A stretch of DNA of 30,852 nucleotides, taken from contig CAJULP010000064.1 in assembly GCA_910587295.1 (NCBI GenBank), positions 1-30,852 of the forward strand. Reading direction: 5' to 3'. Origin of the DNA: an uncultured Lachnospiraceae bacterium. Lineage in GTDB: Bacteria; Bacillota; Clostridia; Lachnospirales; Lachnospiraceae. This document shows, piece after piece, positions 22,973 to 30,714 of this stretch; the stretch's first letter is position 1, and the number at the start of each line of letters is the position of its first letter. The notes beneath the pieces were generated by a model that was given only the letters and a program-made list of their open reading frames with translations, was not told where the DNA came from and ran no database searches. The translations under genes and the position numbers were made by a program.

Positions 22973-24190
22973 GTGGATATTGATATAAAGGAGATTGGAG
23001 AAGATGCCGCAAGAGTGCGGCGTATGCAGAGAATTAAACAGATGCAGGAAGAAAAACAAAAGCAGATGATGCGCCGCGCGCGTATCAGGCAGTATACCCC
23101 CTATGCCCTGGGGGTTGCTGCGCTGCTTTTGTTGGTGTTTTCAGGGATAGGGGTAGTCCACAGGGTAAATGCCGGCAGCAAGGAGCAGTCAGCTCAAAAT
23201 GGCGGCAGCCTGTTTACGCCGTCTAAAGATGAGGCCGTAGATGATGATACTGTCACGGTGAGCGACAGCAATGTGGTGAATCCCACGTCTATCCAGGCTC
23301 CGCTTCGAGGAGTGGATTTGGTGGTGAATGAGCTTGGGAACTGGTTTGAGGGCAGGAAGGACAAGCAGAAGGTATATGAAGCAAAAGCAACGGAAGATAC
23401 GCTGACGCTGGGAGATGAGATCGTTAGCAGTTATGCGGTGATGGTCGATCTGGATAACCGGCACATACTGGCGGGAAAACAAGCGAAAACAAGGATCAAC
23501 CCGGCATCCATGACGAAGGTGTTGACGGTTTTGGTGGCGGCGGAACATTTAGAGGATCCCGGGCAATTGGACGATACCTTTACCATAACGTTGGAGATTA
23601 CAGATTACGGATATGTCAATGACTGCAGCAGCGCAGGTTTTTCCAAAGATGAGAAGGTGACGGTCCGGGATTTGTTTTACGGAACAGTGCTGCCTTCGGG
23701 GGCGGATGCGGCGGTGGCCCTTGCCACTTATATCGCAGGCGATCAGGAAAGATTTGTTGGGATGATGAATGATAAGCTTAAGGAACTGGGGCTTTCTGAT
23801 ACGGCGCATATGACGAACTGCGTGGGGATTTATGATGAGGATCACTATTGCACTGTTTACGATATGGCGATGATCATGGAAGCGGCGGTGGAGAACGAGC
23901 TATGCAGGGAGGTGCTTGCCACTCATACCTATACCACGTCGGAAACCTTGCAGAATCCGGAAGGGATTACGGTTTCTAACTGGTTTTTGCGCCGGATAGA
24001 GGACAAGGATACCGGTGGGGAAGTGCTTTGCGGAAAAACGGGCTACGTGGTACAGTCGGGGAACTGTGCGGCAAGTTATGGCGTGGATTCTTCCGGGAAG
24101 GAATATATCTGCGTGACTGCGGACGCAAGCAGCGTGTGGCGGTGTATCGAGGACCATGCAGCGCTGTACAAGCAGTTTGCGCAAGGGTGA
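22973..24190 (+). CDS. D-alanyl-D-alanine carboxypeptidase, peptidase S11
   Basis: A 405-residue penicillin-binding D,D-carboxypeptidase that trims the terminal D-Ala of peptidoglycan stem peptides outside the membrane. The start is GTG with AAAGGAG eight bases before it. A strongly basic, Gln/Arg-rich cytoplasmic stretch of about 43 residues leads into one membrane helix (about 46-64), so it is anchored at the N-terminus rather than cleaved. The three active-site motifs are S-x-x-K (Ser179, Lys182), S-G-A in the SxN position (Ser242) and K-T-G (355-357). Asn is replaced by Ala in the second motif; I recall S-G-A in other clostridial members. The residues 75-140 region is Ser/Asp-rich and low in complexity. 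Promoter immediately upstream. Confidence 0.93.
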   Translation: MDIDIKEIGEDAARVRRMQRIKQMQEEKQKQMMRRARIRQYTPYALGVAALLLLVFSGIGVVHRVNAGSKEQSAQNGGSLFTPSKDEAVDDDTVTVSDSNVVNPTSIQAPLRGVDLVVNELGNWFEGRKDKQKVYEAKATEDTLTLGDEIVSSYAVMVDLDNRHILAGKQAKTRINPASMTKVLTVLVAAEHLEDPGQLDDTFTITLEITDYGYVNDCSSAGFSKDEKVTVRDLFYGTVLPSGADAAVALATYIAGDQERFVGMMNDKLKELGLSDTAHMTNCVGIYDEDHYCTVYDMAMIMEAAVENELCREVLATHTYTTSETLQNPEGITVSNWFLRRIEDKDTGGEVLCGKTGYVVQSGNCAASYGVDSSGKEYICVTADASSVWRCIEDHAALYKQFAQG

Positions 24191-24315
24191 ACTGGCTGAT
24201 TCCCTGGTGAAGCTGAATGATTACAGTATCATCGCACTGGCTGGAAGCATAGTGTGTACTAGTGCCTTTTGTTTCCGCATATATTGTATAAAGCTTCAGA
24301 CAGGGAACAAGTCAT

Positions 24316-24606
24316 ATGAACCTGAAAAAAAGAATCTTCTCCTGTATCATCGTCTTGATCTTTCTGGCAATCGTTTTTCTGATCGGATTCATTGACCGAA
24401 ATTCCGCAGAAACTATGGGGGAGTCGATCCAAAGCGGGAACAAAAAAATTGCCCTTACTTTTGACGACGGCCCCCATCCTTTTTACACCAGGCAGTTGTT
24501 AAAGGGGCTGCAGGAGCGGAATATCAAGGTAACTTTTTTTATCACGGGAAAAAACGTGGAAACTTATCCGGACATCGTTAAGGAAATCCATGAGGACGGT
24601 GATTGA
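24316..24606 (+). pseudogene. Truncated polysaccharide deacetylase (NodB domain)
   Basis: A 96-residue open frame with an N-terminal membrane helix (about 6-26) followed by the start of a NodB/CE4 domain: I-A-L-T-F-D-D-G-P-H-P carries the catalytic Asp pair, then V-T-F-F-I-T-G-K-N-V. It stops at H-E-D-G-D, exactly where family members continue with G-x-x-I-G-N-H and the metal-binding His-x3-His. Full-length enzymes have about 200 residues in this domain. No continuation is seen in other frames; instead a terminator-like hairpin starts 19 bp after. It is therefore a broken gene, probably cut by a deletion, and cannot bind zinc. There is only a weak ribosome binding site. Confidence 0.85.
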
Positions 24607-24624
24607 GTCATAATAATGACAAAG

Positions 24625-24652
24625 GACCATGCTTCACAGGCAGGTCTTTTTT
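24625..24652 (+). terminator. Rho-independent terminator after the truncated deacetylase
   Basis: GACC-A-TGC (24625-24632), loop of 7, GCA-GGTC (24640-24646) with a single bulged A, then six T. Confidence 0.7.
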
Positions 24653-24700
24653 ATTTTCCGGCTAAGTTGGTTTACATTGATTGGGTGTGAGAGATTGAGC

Positions 24701-24759
24701 TTGACTTTTGAGACTATTTGGAGTAGTCTGTAATTGAGACCACTTCGAGTAGTCTGTAA
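24701..24759 (+). promoter_or_regulatory. Promoter with two tandem operator-like dyads before the BlaR1-type gene
   Basis: TTGACT (24701-24706) is followed after 17 bp by TAGTCT (24724-24729), a weak -10. Two 24-bp units, 24710-24733 and 24736-24759, repeat with a 26-bp period. Each holds a dyad AGAC(T/C)A-N7-TAGTCT. BlaI/MecI-family repressors bind such dyads overlapping promoters of blaI-blaR operons; the link here is inferred from position. Confidence 0.6.
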
Positions 24760-24837
24760 AAGGAAAACGAAGCACATGGCGAAACAGAGGATGAAACGGA
24801 AGTGATCCGCAGGTTGATCGACGGGGCTAAGGAGTAA
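24760..24837 (+). pseudogene. Possible C-terminal remnant of the BlaI-type repressor
   Basis: A short frame in the position normally held by blaI ends E-T-E-V-I-R-R-L-I-D-G-A-K-E and a TAA at 24835-24837, overlapping the first ATG of the M56 gene region. No helix-turn-helix gene is present before it. It looks like the tail left after an internal deletion, but the stretch is too short to assign with confidence. Confidence 0.35.
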
Positions 24838-24842
24838 TGGGT

Positions 24843-26663
24843 ATGGGCGATATTTTCTTGAAATTATTAAATATGAGTATTACTGCCGGATGGTCAATAT
24901 TGGCAGTTTCATGTATCAGGCTGTTGTTTAGAAAAATTCCCAAATGGGTGAATTGCTTGTTGTGGGCAGTGGCAGCAATCAGGCTGATTTGTCCGTTTTC
25001 CGTTGAAAGCCAGTTCAGTATGCTGCCAAGTGCAGAACCTATAAAATCCAGTACGGTTGTGGAAGGGGAGGTACAAAATTTTATCCCGTCCATAGACAGC
25101 CGCCTGACAATTGTGGAAAATTCGATAAACCCAGTGCTGACAGAAACCTTTGCGTATAAGGAATCAGATAGTGCAGCCCCCTTACAGGTCGTCACACATG
25201 CTGCCGGTCTTGTTTGGTGCGGCGGTATGATCCTATTGATAATTTGTGCAATGAGCAGCACGGTAAAACTGCATAAACTTGTAAGGGAAGCAGTATGTGT
25301 CAGGGATAATATTTATATTTGCGATGTTGTAAAATCACCATTTATTTTGGGGCTTGTCAGGCCAAGGGTTTATCTTTCTTCTGCAATAAGTGAGAGAGAG
25401 ATGGACTATATCCTGGCACACGAATCTGCACATCTTAAGAGAAAAGATAATTGGTGGAAAGCGCTGGGTTATTTATTGTTGTGCGTTTATTGGTTTAATC
25501 CTCTTTGCTGGATGGCATATTCCCTGTTCTGTAAGGACATTGAACTGGCATGTGATGAAAAGGCAGCCAGGGATATGACATTTCATGAGAAAAAGGAGTA
25601 TTCTAAAGTATTGTTATCCTGTGCAAGACAGCGGAGTCTTATCATGGCGTGTCCTTTGGCATTTGGGGAAGTAGGGGTAAAGGAAAGAGTAAAATCCGTA
25701 TTAAATTATCAAAAACCCACATTATGGATCATGGTAGCAGCGGCAGCGGTATTAGTGATATTGGCGGTATGCTTTTTGACGAATCCCATAAAAGAGTATC
25801 AGACAGGAAAAGCAATTCCTGAAGGAAGTACCGACCCCGTTTACTATTCGGATGAGGAAATCAGTTCCAAAGGCAATACAGATCCATTTTATGCCGGTGA
25901 AGGAGTTGGGGATACGGAAACTGCATTGCTGCCGGTAGAAAGCGATACGATACAGGATATCGTGCTTTATGAGCAACCGGAAGCCGGCAGGGTATGTATA
26001 AAAGTACAGCCTTCCATGATAAGTGAGTACGCTTATTACTATTATATTCCTACAGGTAAAGACCAGGAATGGCTATCAGCACAAGTAGAGGCATTGGATT
26101 TGGAAGGAAAACCGTTTGACAGACGATGGGAAGGCCATAAAGAAAGAGGCTGGCAGATCATTTATAATGATCTGGAAATAAGAGCATTTGAAGGAGGGTA
26201 CTTATATTATACATATGATGATGAAAATGGTATTATGGAGAGTTTCATAGAAGCGCCTAAGTTGTGCGACTATATACAGATCATGCTGAAAGAGGAAATA
26301 GGTTATCAAAGTTATGATGTTTCCCAAATAAAAGATATTGTATCCGCTAAGTTAGATGTTAAGTCTGCTTTTACCGGCGGGGAATTTTATAGCCAGACCA
26401 TAACAGATGCAGAGACGCTGCAAAAGTTTGAAGAGTGGTTTAGCAATGCGGAATATATATATGGCGGAACGGAATGCGGAACACAATATACCTGCCTGGA
26501 ATTGACATTGGCAAGCGGGGATGTAATGAAGCTGTCTATGGCGGCAGACAGCTGTCCCAATTTCCATACAGGTGGAGTTGCCTATGATTACCGTCCGGTG
26601 TCAGATTGGAATAATAGTGAGTTTTACAAATGTTTCAATGAGATACCGTGGGAATATGAGTAG
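24843..26663 (+). CDS. BlaR1-type M56 family membrane metallopeptidase
   Basis: A 606-residue membrane sensor protease. ATG at 24843 is chosen because AAGGAG lies eight bases before it; the ATG at 24837 is only two bases from that site. Several N-terminal helices flank a cytoplasmic zinc-protease loop with H-E-S-A-H (His193, Glu194, His197) and E-L-A-C-D-E (third ligand Glu234), followed by the typical E-Y-S-K-V-L-L segment. A last helix is at about 296-317. The C-terminal 290 residues are extracellular and show no S-x-x-K penicillin-sensor motif, so this is not a true beta-lactam receptor. In the family, the protease inactivates a BlaI-type repressor encoded next to it. That partner is missing here apart from a possible tail. 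Confidence 0.9.
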   Translation: MGDIFLKLLNMSITAGWSILAVSCIRLLFRKIPKWVNCLLWAVAAIRLICPFSVESQFSMLPSAEPIKSSTVVEGEVQNFIPSIDSRLTIVENSINPVLTETFAYKESDSAAPLQVVTHAAGLVWCGGMILLIICAMSSTVKLHKLVREAVCVRDNIYICDVVKSPFILGLVRPRVYLSSAISEREMDYILAHESAHLKRKDNWWKALGYLLLCVYWFNPLCWMAYSLFCKDIELACDEKAARDMTFHEKKEYSKVLLSCARQRSLIMACPLAFGEVGVKERVKSVLNYQKPTLWIMVAAAAVLVILAVCFLTNPIKEYQTGKAIPEGSTDPVYYSDEEISSKGNTDPFYAGEGVGDTETALLPVESDTIQDIVLYEQPEAGRVCIKVQPSMISEYAYYYYIPTGKDQEWLSAQVEALDLEGKPFDRRWEGHKERGWQIIYNDLEIRAFEGGYLYYTYDDENGIMESFIEAPKLCDYIQIMLKEEIGYQSYDVSQIKDIVSAKLDVKSAFTGGEFYSQTITDAETLQKFEEWFSNAEYIYGGTECGTQYTCLELTLASGDVMKLSMAADSCPNFHTGGVAYDYRPVSDWNNSEFYKCFNEIPWEYE

Positions 26664-26708
26664 TTTATGAAAAACTAACGATAGAGAGTCGAGCTATCAA
26701 AAACTTGT

Positions 26709-26749
26709 AAAACCGCATACAGGGGAATCAGGTCGATCCCCTGCAGCGG
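26709..26749 (-). terminator. Rho-independent terminator of proS
   Basis: Read leftward: CCGC, CAGGGGA, 10-base loop, TCCCCTG, GCGG, then TTTT. The inner 7-bp and outer 4-bp stems are separated by small internal loops. It lies 14 bp after the proS stop and may also end the convergent M56 gene. Confidence 0.8.
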
Positions 26750-26763
26750 AGAAAGAAATAGAA

Positions 26764-28473
26764 TTATTTTGCCGATGACAAAATTTCCATTATTTCTTTT
26801 ACTGCCGAAGTCATCGAAACATTAACGGATAAACTCTTATCCCTCGAAGCAATTTCGATGATATTTTGCTTTATATTTCGGGGGCTGACAATGACTCTGA
26901 ATGGCACACCAATAAGGTCAGCATCTGAGAACATGACACCGGCACTGACTTTACGGTCATCATAAATGACCTCCACGCCTTGGTTTTGCAGTTCTTCATA
27001 CAACTTGTCGGCATAGGTCTGAACCTGGGGATCATCAGCGCGGATGGCACAGAGGTGTACCTGCCACGGCGCAACCGCCAAAGGCCAGATTGGACCGCAA
27101 TCATCATGATGGGCCTCACAGATGGAAGCGGCAAGTCTGCCGATCCCGATACCATAACATCCCATAACCGGATACTGTGCTTCCCCATTGGTGTCAATAT
27201 AGGTCATATTCATGGATTTGGTGTACTTGGTTCCGAGTTGAAAAATATTTCCTACCTCAATGCCGCGGGATACTGTAATCGTAGGCTTACCACAATGCGG
27301 ACAGATACCGCCTTCCTGTATTTTGGCAAAATCATGGTACTGGGCATCCTCTATATCACGATTCATATCCAGGCCGGTAAAGTGATACTCGTAAACATTT
27401 GCGCCACAGGAAAGATTGTTCATTCCTTTAAGGGAACGGTCATACAGAACAGTGAAATCGCCGCTTAGATCAACAGGTCCGATATAACCGGCAATCAGCC
27501 CGCTTTCTTCAGTGATAATTGCCGGATGGATGTCGTAACCCAGATGATTTGTGAGCTTGGTTTCGTTCACCTCAAGATCGCCGCGGATAAACAGTACAAT
27601 ATAATGGTCATCCGAATTACGCTGATAAACAACTGCCTTGCAGGAAGTTTTTTCATCACAATGCAGGAAAGCGCAAACTTCCTCAATGGTCTGAATGTTC
27701 GGAGTGTGTACCGAAACAAGGTCCTGAGAAATATCACTTCTTTCATGATAGATGATACACTCTGCCGCCTCCATGTTCGCGCGGTAATCACATTCTGTAC
27801 AGATAGCGATAGAATCTTCCCCAATAGGAGTGAGCAGCATAAATTCATGGGAAATATTACCGCCCATCATACCGGAATCGGAAGCCACTGAAATAACCTC
27901 TGGCAATCCTGCTCTTGCATAGATGCGCTCATAAGCCTTATGGCACTTGGCATAATAATCTTCTAAATCTGCCTGACTGGTATGGAAAGAGTAGGCATCT
28001 TTCATTGTAAATTCGCGAACACGAATCAGTCCGGCCCTCGGTCTTGCTTCATCGCGGAATTTGGTTTGGATCTGATATATCATAAAAGGATATTTCATGT
28101 AGCTTAGCCCGTAATCACGCACAAGATGAACGGCAGCTTCTTCATGTGTCATGCCCAGGACAAGCGGACTTCCGCTGCGGTCGTGAAAGCGTGCCATTTC
28201 TTTACCAATGCTTTCATATCTGCCAGATTCCTGCCAGATAGAAGCCGGCATAACCACAGGAAACTGAACTTCCTGTCCGTCAATAGCATCCATTTCTTCA
28301 CGGATGATCTGTTCGATCTTCCGTGTAATTCTTTTCAGCGGCATATAAGATGAAAAAATACCGTTTGCTACATACTTCATATAGCCGCCGCGCACCATCA
28401 GAGCATGGCTGTCAATGCTGCAGTCTGATGGTCTTTCCCGAAAACGATCTCCAACAAGTTTTTCCAGTTTCAT
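26764..28473 (-). CDS. proS: Prolyl-tRNA synthetase (bacterial type)
   Basis: A 569-residue class II aminoacyl-tRNA synthetase that charges tRNA-Pro. Class II motif 1 lies around F-P-V-V-M-P, motif 2 is R-V-R-E-F-T-M-K-D-A-Y-S-F-H, and motif 3 is G-C-Y-G-I-G-I-G-R-L. Between motifs 2 and 3 is the inserted editing domain (about 220-400) that defines the bacterial form and clears Ala-tRNA-Pro, including K-A-V-V-Y-Q, whose Lys is the editing residue. The C-terminal anticodon-binding domain begins near A-P-W-Q-V-H-L. Length is typical. GGAGG precedes the ATG. Expression is governed by the T-box leader directly upstream. Confidence 0.97.
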   Translation of the reverse strand: MKLEKLVGDRFRERPSDCSIDSHALMVRGGYMKYVANGIFSSYMPLKRITRKIEQIIREEMDAIDGQEVQFPVVMPASIWQESGRYESIGKEMARFHDRSGSPLVLGMTHEEAAVHLVRDYGLSYMKYPFMIYQIQTKFRDEARPRAGLIRVREFTMKDAYSFHTSQADLEDYYAKCHKAYERIYARAGLPEVISVASDSGMMGGNISHEFMLLTPIGEDSIAICTECDYRANMEAAECIIYHERSDISQDLVSVHTPNIQTIEEVCAFLHCDEKTSCKAVVYQRNSDDHYIVLFIRGDLEVNETKLTNHLGYDIHPAIITEESGLIAGYIGPVDLSGDFTVLYDRSLKGMNNLSCGANVYEYHFTGLDMNRDIEDAQYHDFAKIQEGGICPHCGKPTITVSRGIEVGNIFQLGTKYTKSMNMTYIDTNGEAQYPVMGCYGIGIGRLAASICEAHHDDCGPIWPLAVAPWQVHLCAIRADDPQVQTYADKLYEELQNQGVEVIYDDRKVSAGVMFSDADLIGVPFRVIVSPRNIKQNIIEIASRDKSLSVNVSMTSAVKEIMEILSSAK

Positions 28474-28504
28474 AAAGGATACCTCCGTAGTTTGTTTTTG
28501 AACA

Positions 28505-28777
28505 CAAAAAAGCCCTAAGCCGACATTATATCAGCTTAGGGCGAACTAACTTAAGTCCGTGGTACCACCTAAATTCGGAATGATCCGCACTCTCTGGCAC
28601 AAGGGAAAATCCGATGCCATATCTCTGTAACGGGAGAACCCGGCGAGGCTTACTGTTATTTCAGCTTACAGCTCAAAGATGGGTTGGGCATCTTTTCAAT
28701 AAAGGCTCGCACCGGCCGCCTTCTCTCTGAAAATCCGAGATGCTTACTATTTCTTATCATAGCTTTTGTGTTCAATT
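28505..28777 (-). ncRNA. T-box riboswitch leader of proS
   Basis: Read leftward, the leader has the stem I marks AGTA (loop E side), GAGA and GGTGCGAGCC in the apical part, then the T-box AGGTGGTACCACG (28558-28570), whose UGG-containing bulge pairs with uncharged tRNA ends. The competing terminator is GCCCTAAGC/GCTTAGGGC (28512-28520 and 28534-28542) followed by a T-run at 28506-28511. A proline codon CCA (complement of 28685-28687) lies where the specifier is expected, after GATGC and before A; this placement is tentative. Confidence 0.92.
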
Positions 28778-28783
28778 TTATAA

Positions 28784-28812
28784 TTTGTACCACAAAAAAT
28801 AGTGGTTGTCAA
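28784..28812 (-). promoter_or_regulatory. Candidate promoter of proS
   Basis: Leftward TTGACA (28807-28812), 17 bp, TACAAA (28784-28789). The spacer contains the inverted repeat ACCAC-N8-GTGGT. Confidence 0.5.
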
Positions 28813-29162
28813 GAGTTTTAACTAACCTTGCATATTTAATGGTAACTATTCAGCCTTACGAAAAATTTTCCCAAAAAAGTGACGAAATTTTTTCCGGCTG
28901 TTTAAAAAGTTATCCACAAAGCAGAGTCTGTCCTGCCTTTCTTTCTTGAAAAAATTTTATTTTCTGTCATGATTGTGGATAACTTTATGCAGATAAGGGC
29001 AACCTCCCTGTTTTTTGGCCTTTATAAATGAATTTTTCCGGTATAAAACCGGCAGCATCCCTCTGTAAACCTGACGAATGTCCCAGGAGGCGCAGCTCGC
29101 ATTTTTACGCTGTTTCTGCTACAATAAAGGTACAGAAAATATCAGAGGGGAGGCGTTCCGTT
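28813..29162. other. Gene-free AT-rich region before the IS66 transposase
   Basis: About 350 bp with no supported gene. It contains the 14-bp inverted repeat with DnaA-box-like 9-mers (separate entry), and the ribosome binding site for the transposase. A TACAAT at 29120-29125 could be a -10, but no good -35 is seen. The left terminus of the insertion element should lie here but was not identified. Confidence 0.6.
28906..28986. repeat. 14-bp perfect inverted repeat containing two DnaA-box-like sequences
   Basis: AAAGTTATCCACAA (28906-28919) and its exact reverse complement TTGTGGATAACTTT (28973-28986), 53 bp apart. Each arm contains TTATCCACA, the consensus DnaA box (28910-28918 on +, 28974-28982 on -). 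AT-rich DNA lies between the arms. Confidence 0.85.
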
Positions 29163-30620
29163 TTGGGCGGCAATTACGAAAAAAGCATTTATAACCAGCT
29201 CATGGAAGTGATGGGGCGCCTTGACGCGGTGGAAAAGGATCTGCGCGTTGAAAAGGCGGAGCATAAGGAAGATGTTGACCGCCTGAACACCCGGATCAGT
29301 GAACTGGCTTCAGAAAACCAGCTTCTGCGTGATGACAACGCGCGGCTTAAAAGCATCATCAATAATGACAGTTCTAACACTTCAAACCCACCCTCCACTG
29401 ACCAAAAAGCAGGGAAGCCGGCCAATACTTATAATGGAAGGGAAAAGACCGGGCGCAGGGCAGGCGGGCAGAAAGGCCATAAAGGCACCACGCTTACAAA
29501 AGCGGATGTGGAAGAAAAGCTCAGGTCTGGGAAATGCCGCCACCAGGTCAGGGAGATCGGAAACCCGTCGGGCGGAAAGTATATCACAAAGTATGAGATA
29601 GATTTAGACATTGCGCCGCTGGTCACGGAGATCCGGATCTATGCGGATGAAAAGGGGCGTTTCAACATACCGCCCGGATACCGCAGTGATGTGGTCTATG
29701 GACCTAACGTAAAGGCAATGGCTGTGGCATTATATAGTGAAGGCGTGATGGCAACTGAAAGGATTGCATCCTTTTTGGACGCTGCTGGGGGCAATGCCCT
29801 TGGGCTGTCAGCAGGGAGCGTGTACCATTTCTGCGGGTCTTTTTCTGGAAAAGCCCTGGGAAGCATTGCCCATTTGGAAGAAGGACTGCTAAACCAACGG
29901 GTAGTGATGACGGATGCGACGGCAGTGACTGTAAATGGGGAGCAGAGTTATATCCGGAACTTCAGCATGGAGAAGGCAGTTGTCTACCGTGTGATGAAGG
30001 ACAAGACCCTTGCGGCAATGGGGAAGCTCCGTTTTTTGTCGGAATTCACAGGGATCCTTGTGCATGACCATGAGACAGCCCTTTATCATTTTGGAACGGG
30101 GCATGGGGAATGCAACGCGCATATCATCCGATATCTTAAAAAGAACAGTGAAGAAAGTGGGAACAGCTGGCCAGGGGAAATGATATCCCTGCTGTGTGAA
30201 ATGAACCGTGAGAGGAAACAGGCCATAAGCAGGGGGGATGTGGCATTCCCCGAAGGGCTGGTAATGGAATATGAAGAGAGATACAGGGAGCTGATCGCCA
30301 AGGGGAGGAAAGAAAACCCAAAGACAAAGTACAAGTATGCCCGAAAGGATGAAAAAAAGCTCCTGAACCGGATGGATAAGTATATGGGGAACCATCTGCT
30401 GTTCCTGCATGACTTTGAGGTTCCCTTTGACGATAACATGAGCGAAAGGGACCTGAGAAAAGCCAAAAACCGCCAGAAGATGGCGGGAGGGTTCAGGAAG
30501 GAGAGCGGGCATGAGATGTACTGCAACATCTTGACGATTATAGAGACACTGAAACGGAGGAACATGCCAATACTGGAAAACATAAAAAAGCTGTTTATGG
30601 GAACACCGGCTATTTTTTAG
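29163..30620 (+). CDS. IS66-family transposase (TnpC)
   Basis: A 485-residue DDE transposase. The frame is open from 29028, but GAGGGGAGG at 29145-29153 lies nine bases before a TTG at 29163, giving the normal N-terminus; I take this as the start. Layout: a coiled coil at about 15-70 (leucine-zipper-like), N-D-S-S-N-T-S-N-P-P-S-T-D, G-R-R-A-G-G-Q-K-G-H-K-G (both typical of IS66), then the catalytic triad Asp251 (M-T-D-A-T-A-V), Asp302 (V-H-D-H-E-T-A) and Glu428 (N-M-S-E-R-D-L-R-K-A-K). G-E-C-N-A-H-I-I-R-Y-L-K between the last two is also characteristic. The gene is intact. Accessory genes tnpA and tnpB, usual in IS66, are not present before it. Confidence 0.93.
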   Translation: MGGNYEKSIYNQLMEVMGRLDAVEKDLRVEKAEHKEDVDRLNTRISELASENQLLRDDNARLKSIINNDSSNTSNPPSTDQKAGKPANTYNGREKTGRRAGGQKGHKGTTLTKADVEEKLRSGKCRHQVREIGNPSGGKYITKYEIDLDIAPLVTEIRIYADEKGRFNIPPGYRSDVVYGPNVKAMAVALYSEGVMATERIASFLDAAGGNALGLSAGSVYHFCGSFSGKALGSIAHLEEGLLNQRVVMTDATAVTVNGEQSYIRNFSMEKAVVYRVMKDKTLAAMGKLRFLSEFTGILVHDHETALYHFGTGHGECNAHIIRYLKKNSEESGNSWPGEMISLLCEMNRERKQAISRGDVAFPEGLVMEYEERYRELIAKGRKENPKTKYKYARKDEKKLLNRMDKYMGNHLLFLHDFEVPFDDNMSERDLRKAKNRQKMAGGFRKESGHEMYCNILTIIETLKRRNMPILENIKKLFMGTPAIF

Positions 30621-30626
30621 CCGGTG
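30604..30626 (+). terminator. Hairpin overlapping the transposase stop
   Basis: CACCGGCTA (30604-30612), loop of five T, TAGCCGGTG (30618-30626), a 9-bp perfect stem whose right arm starts with the TAG stop codon. No T-run follows, so it may be a transcript-end or element-end structure rather than a strong terminator. Confidence 0.5.
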
Positions 30627-30714
30627 CCAGATGCGTTGATTTTAAAGGGAAGGCTGAATTGTTACTATTTAATCGGTTTACTCTATCCGTTTATTTTGTG
30701 TTATACTGTTTTAT

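Noticed and set aside
24156..24395. Rightward 79-codon frame between the carboxypeptidase and deacetylase
   Set aside because: Overlaps both genes in another frame, no ribosome binding site, no recognisable motif.
24843..26663. Reading the M56 protein as a true beta-lactam receptor (BlaR1 or MecR1)
   Set aside because: The C-terminal extracellular part lacks S-x-x-K, SxN and KTG motifs and no beta-lactamase gene is adjacent.
26980..27891. Rightward frames of 121-162 codons within proS
   Set aside because: Antisense shadows of the synthetase, with no start signals.
29889..30583. Leftward open frames of 165-207 codons opposite the IS66 transposase
   Set aside because: They overlap the catalytic core of an intact transposase and show no family motif.
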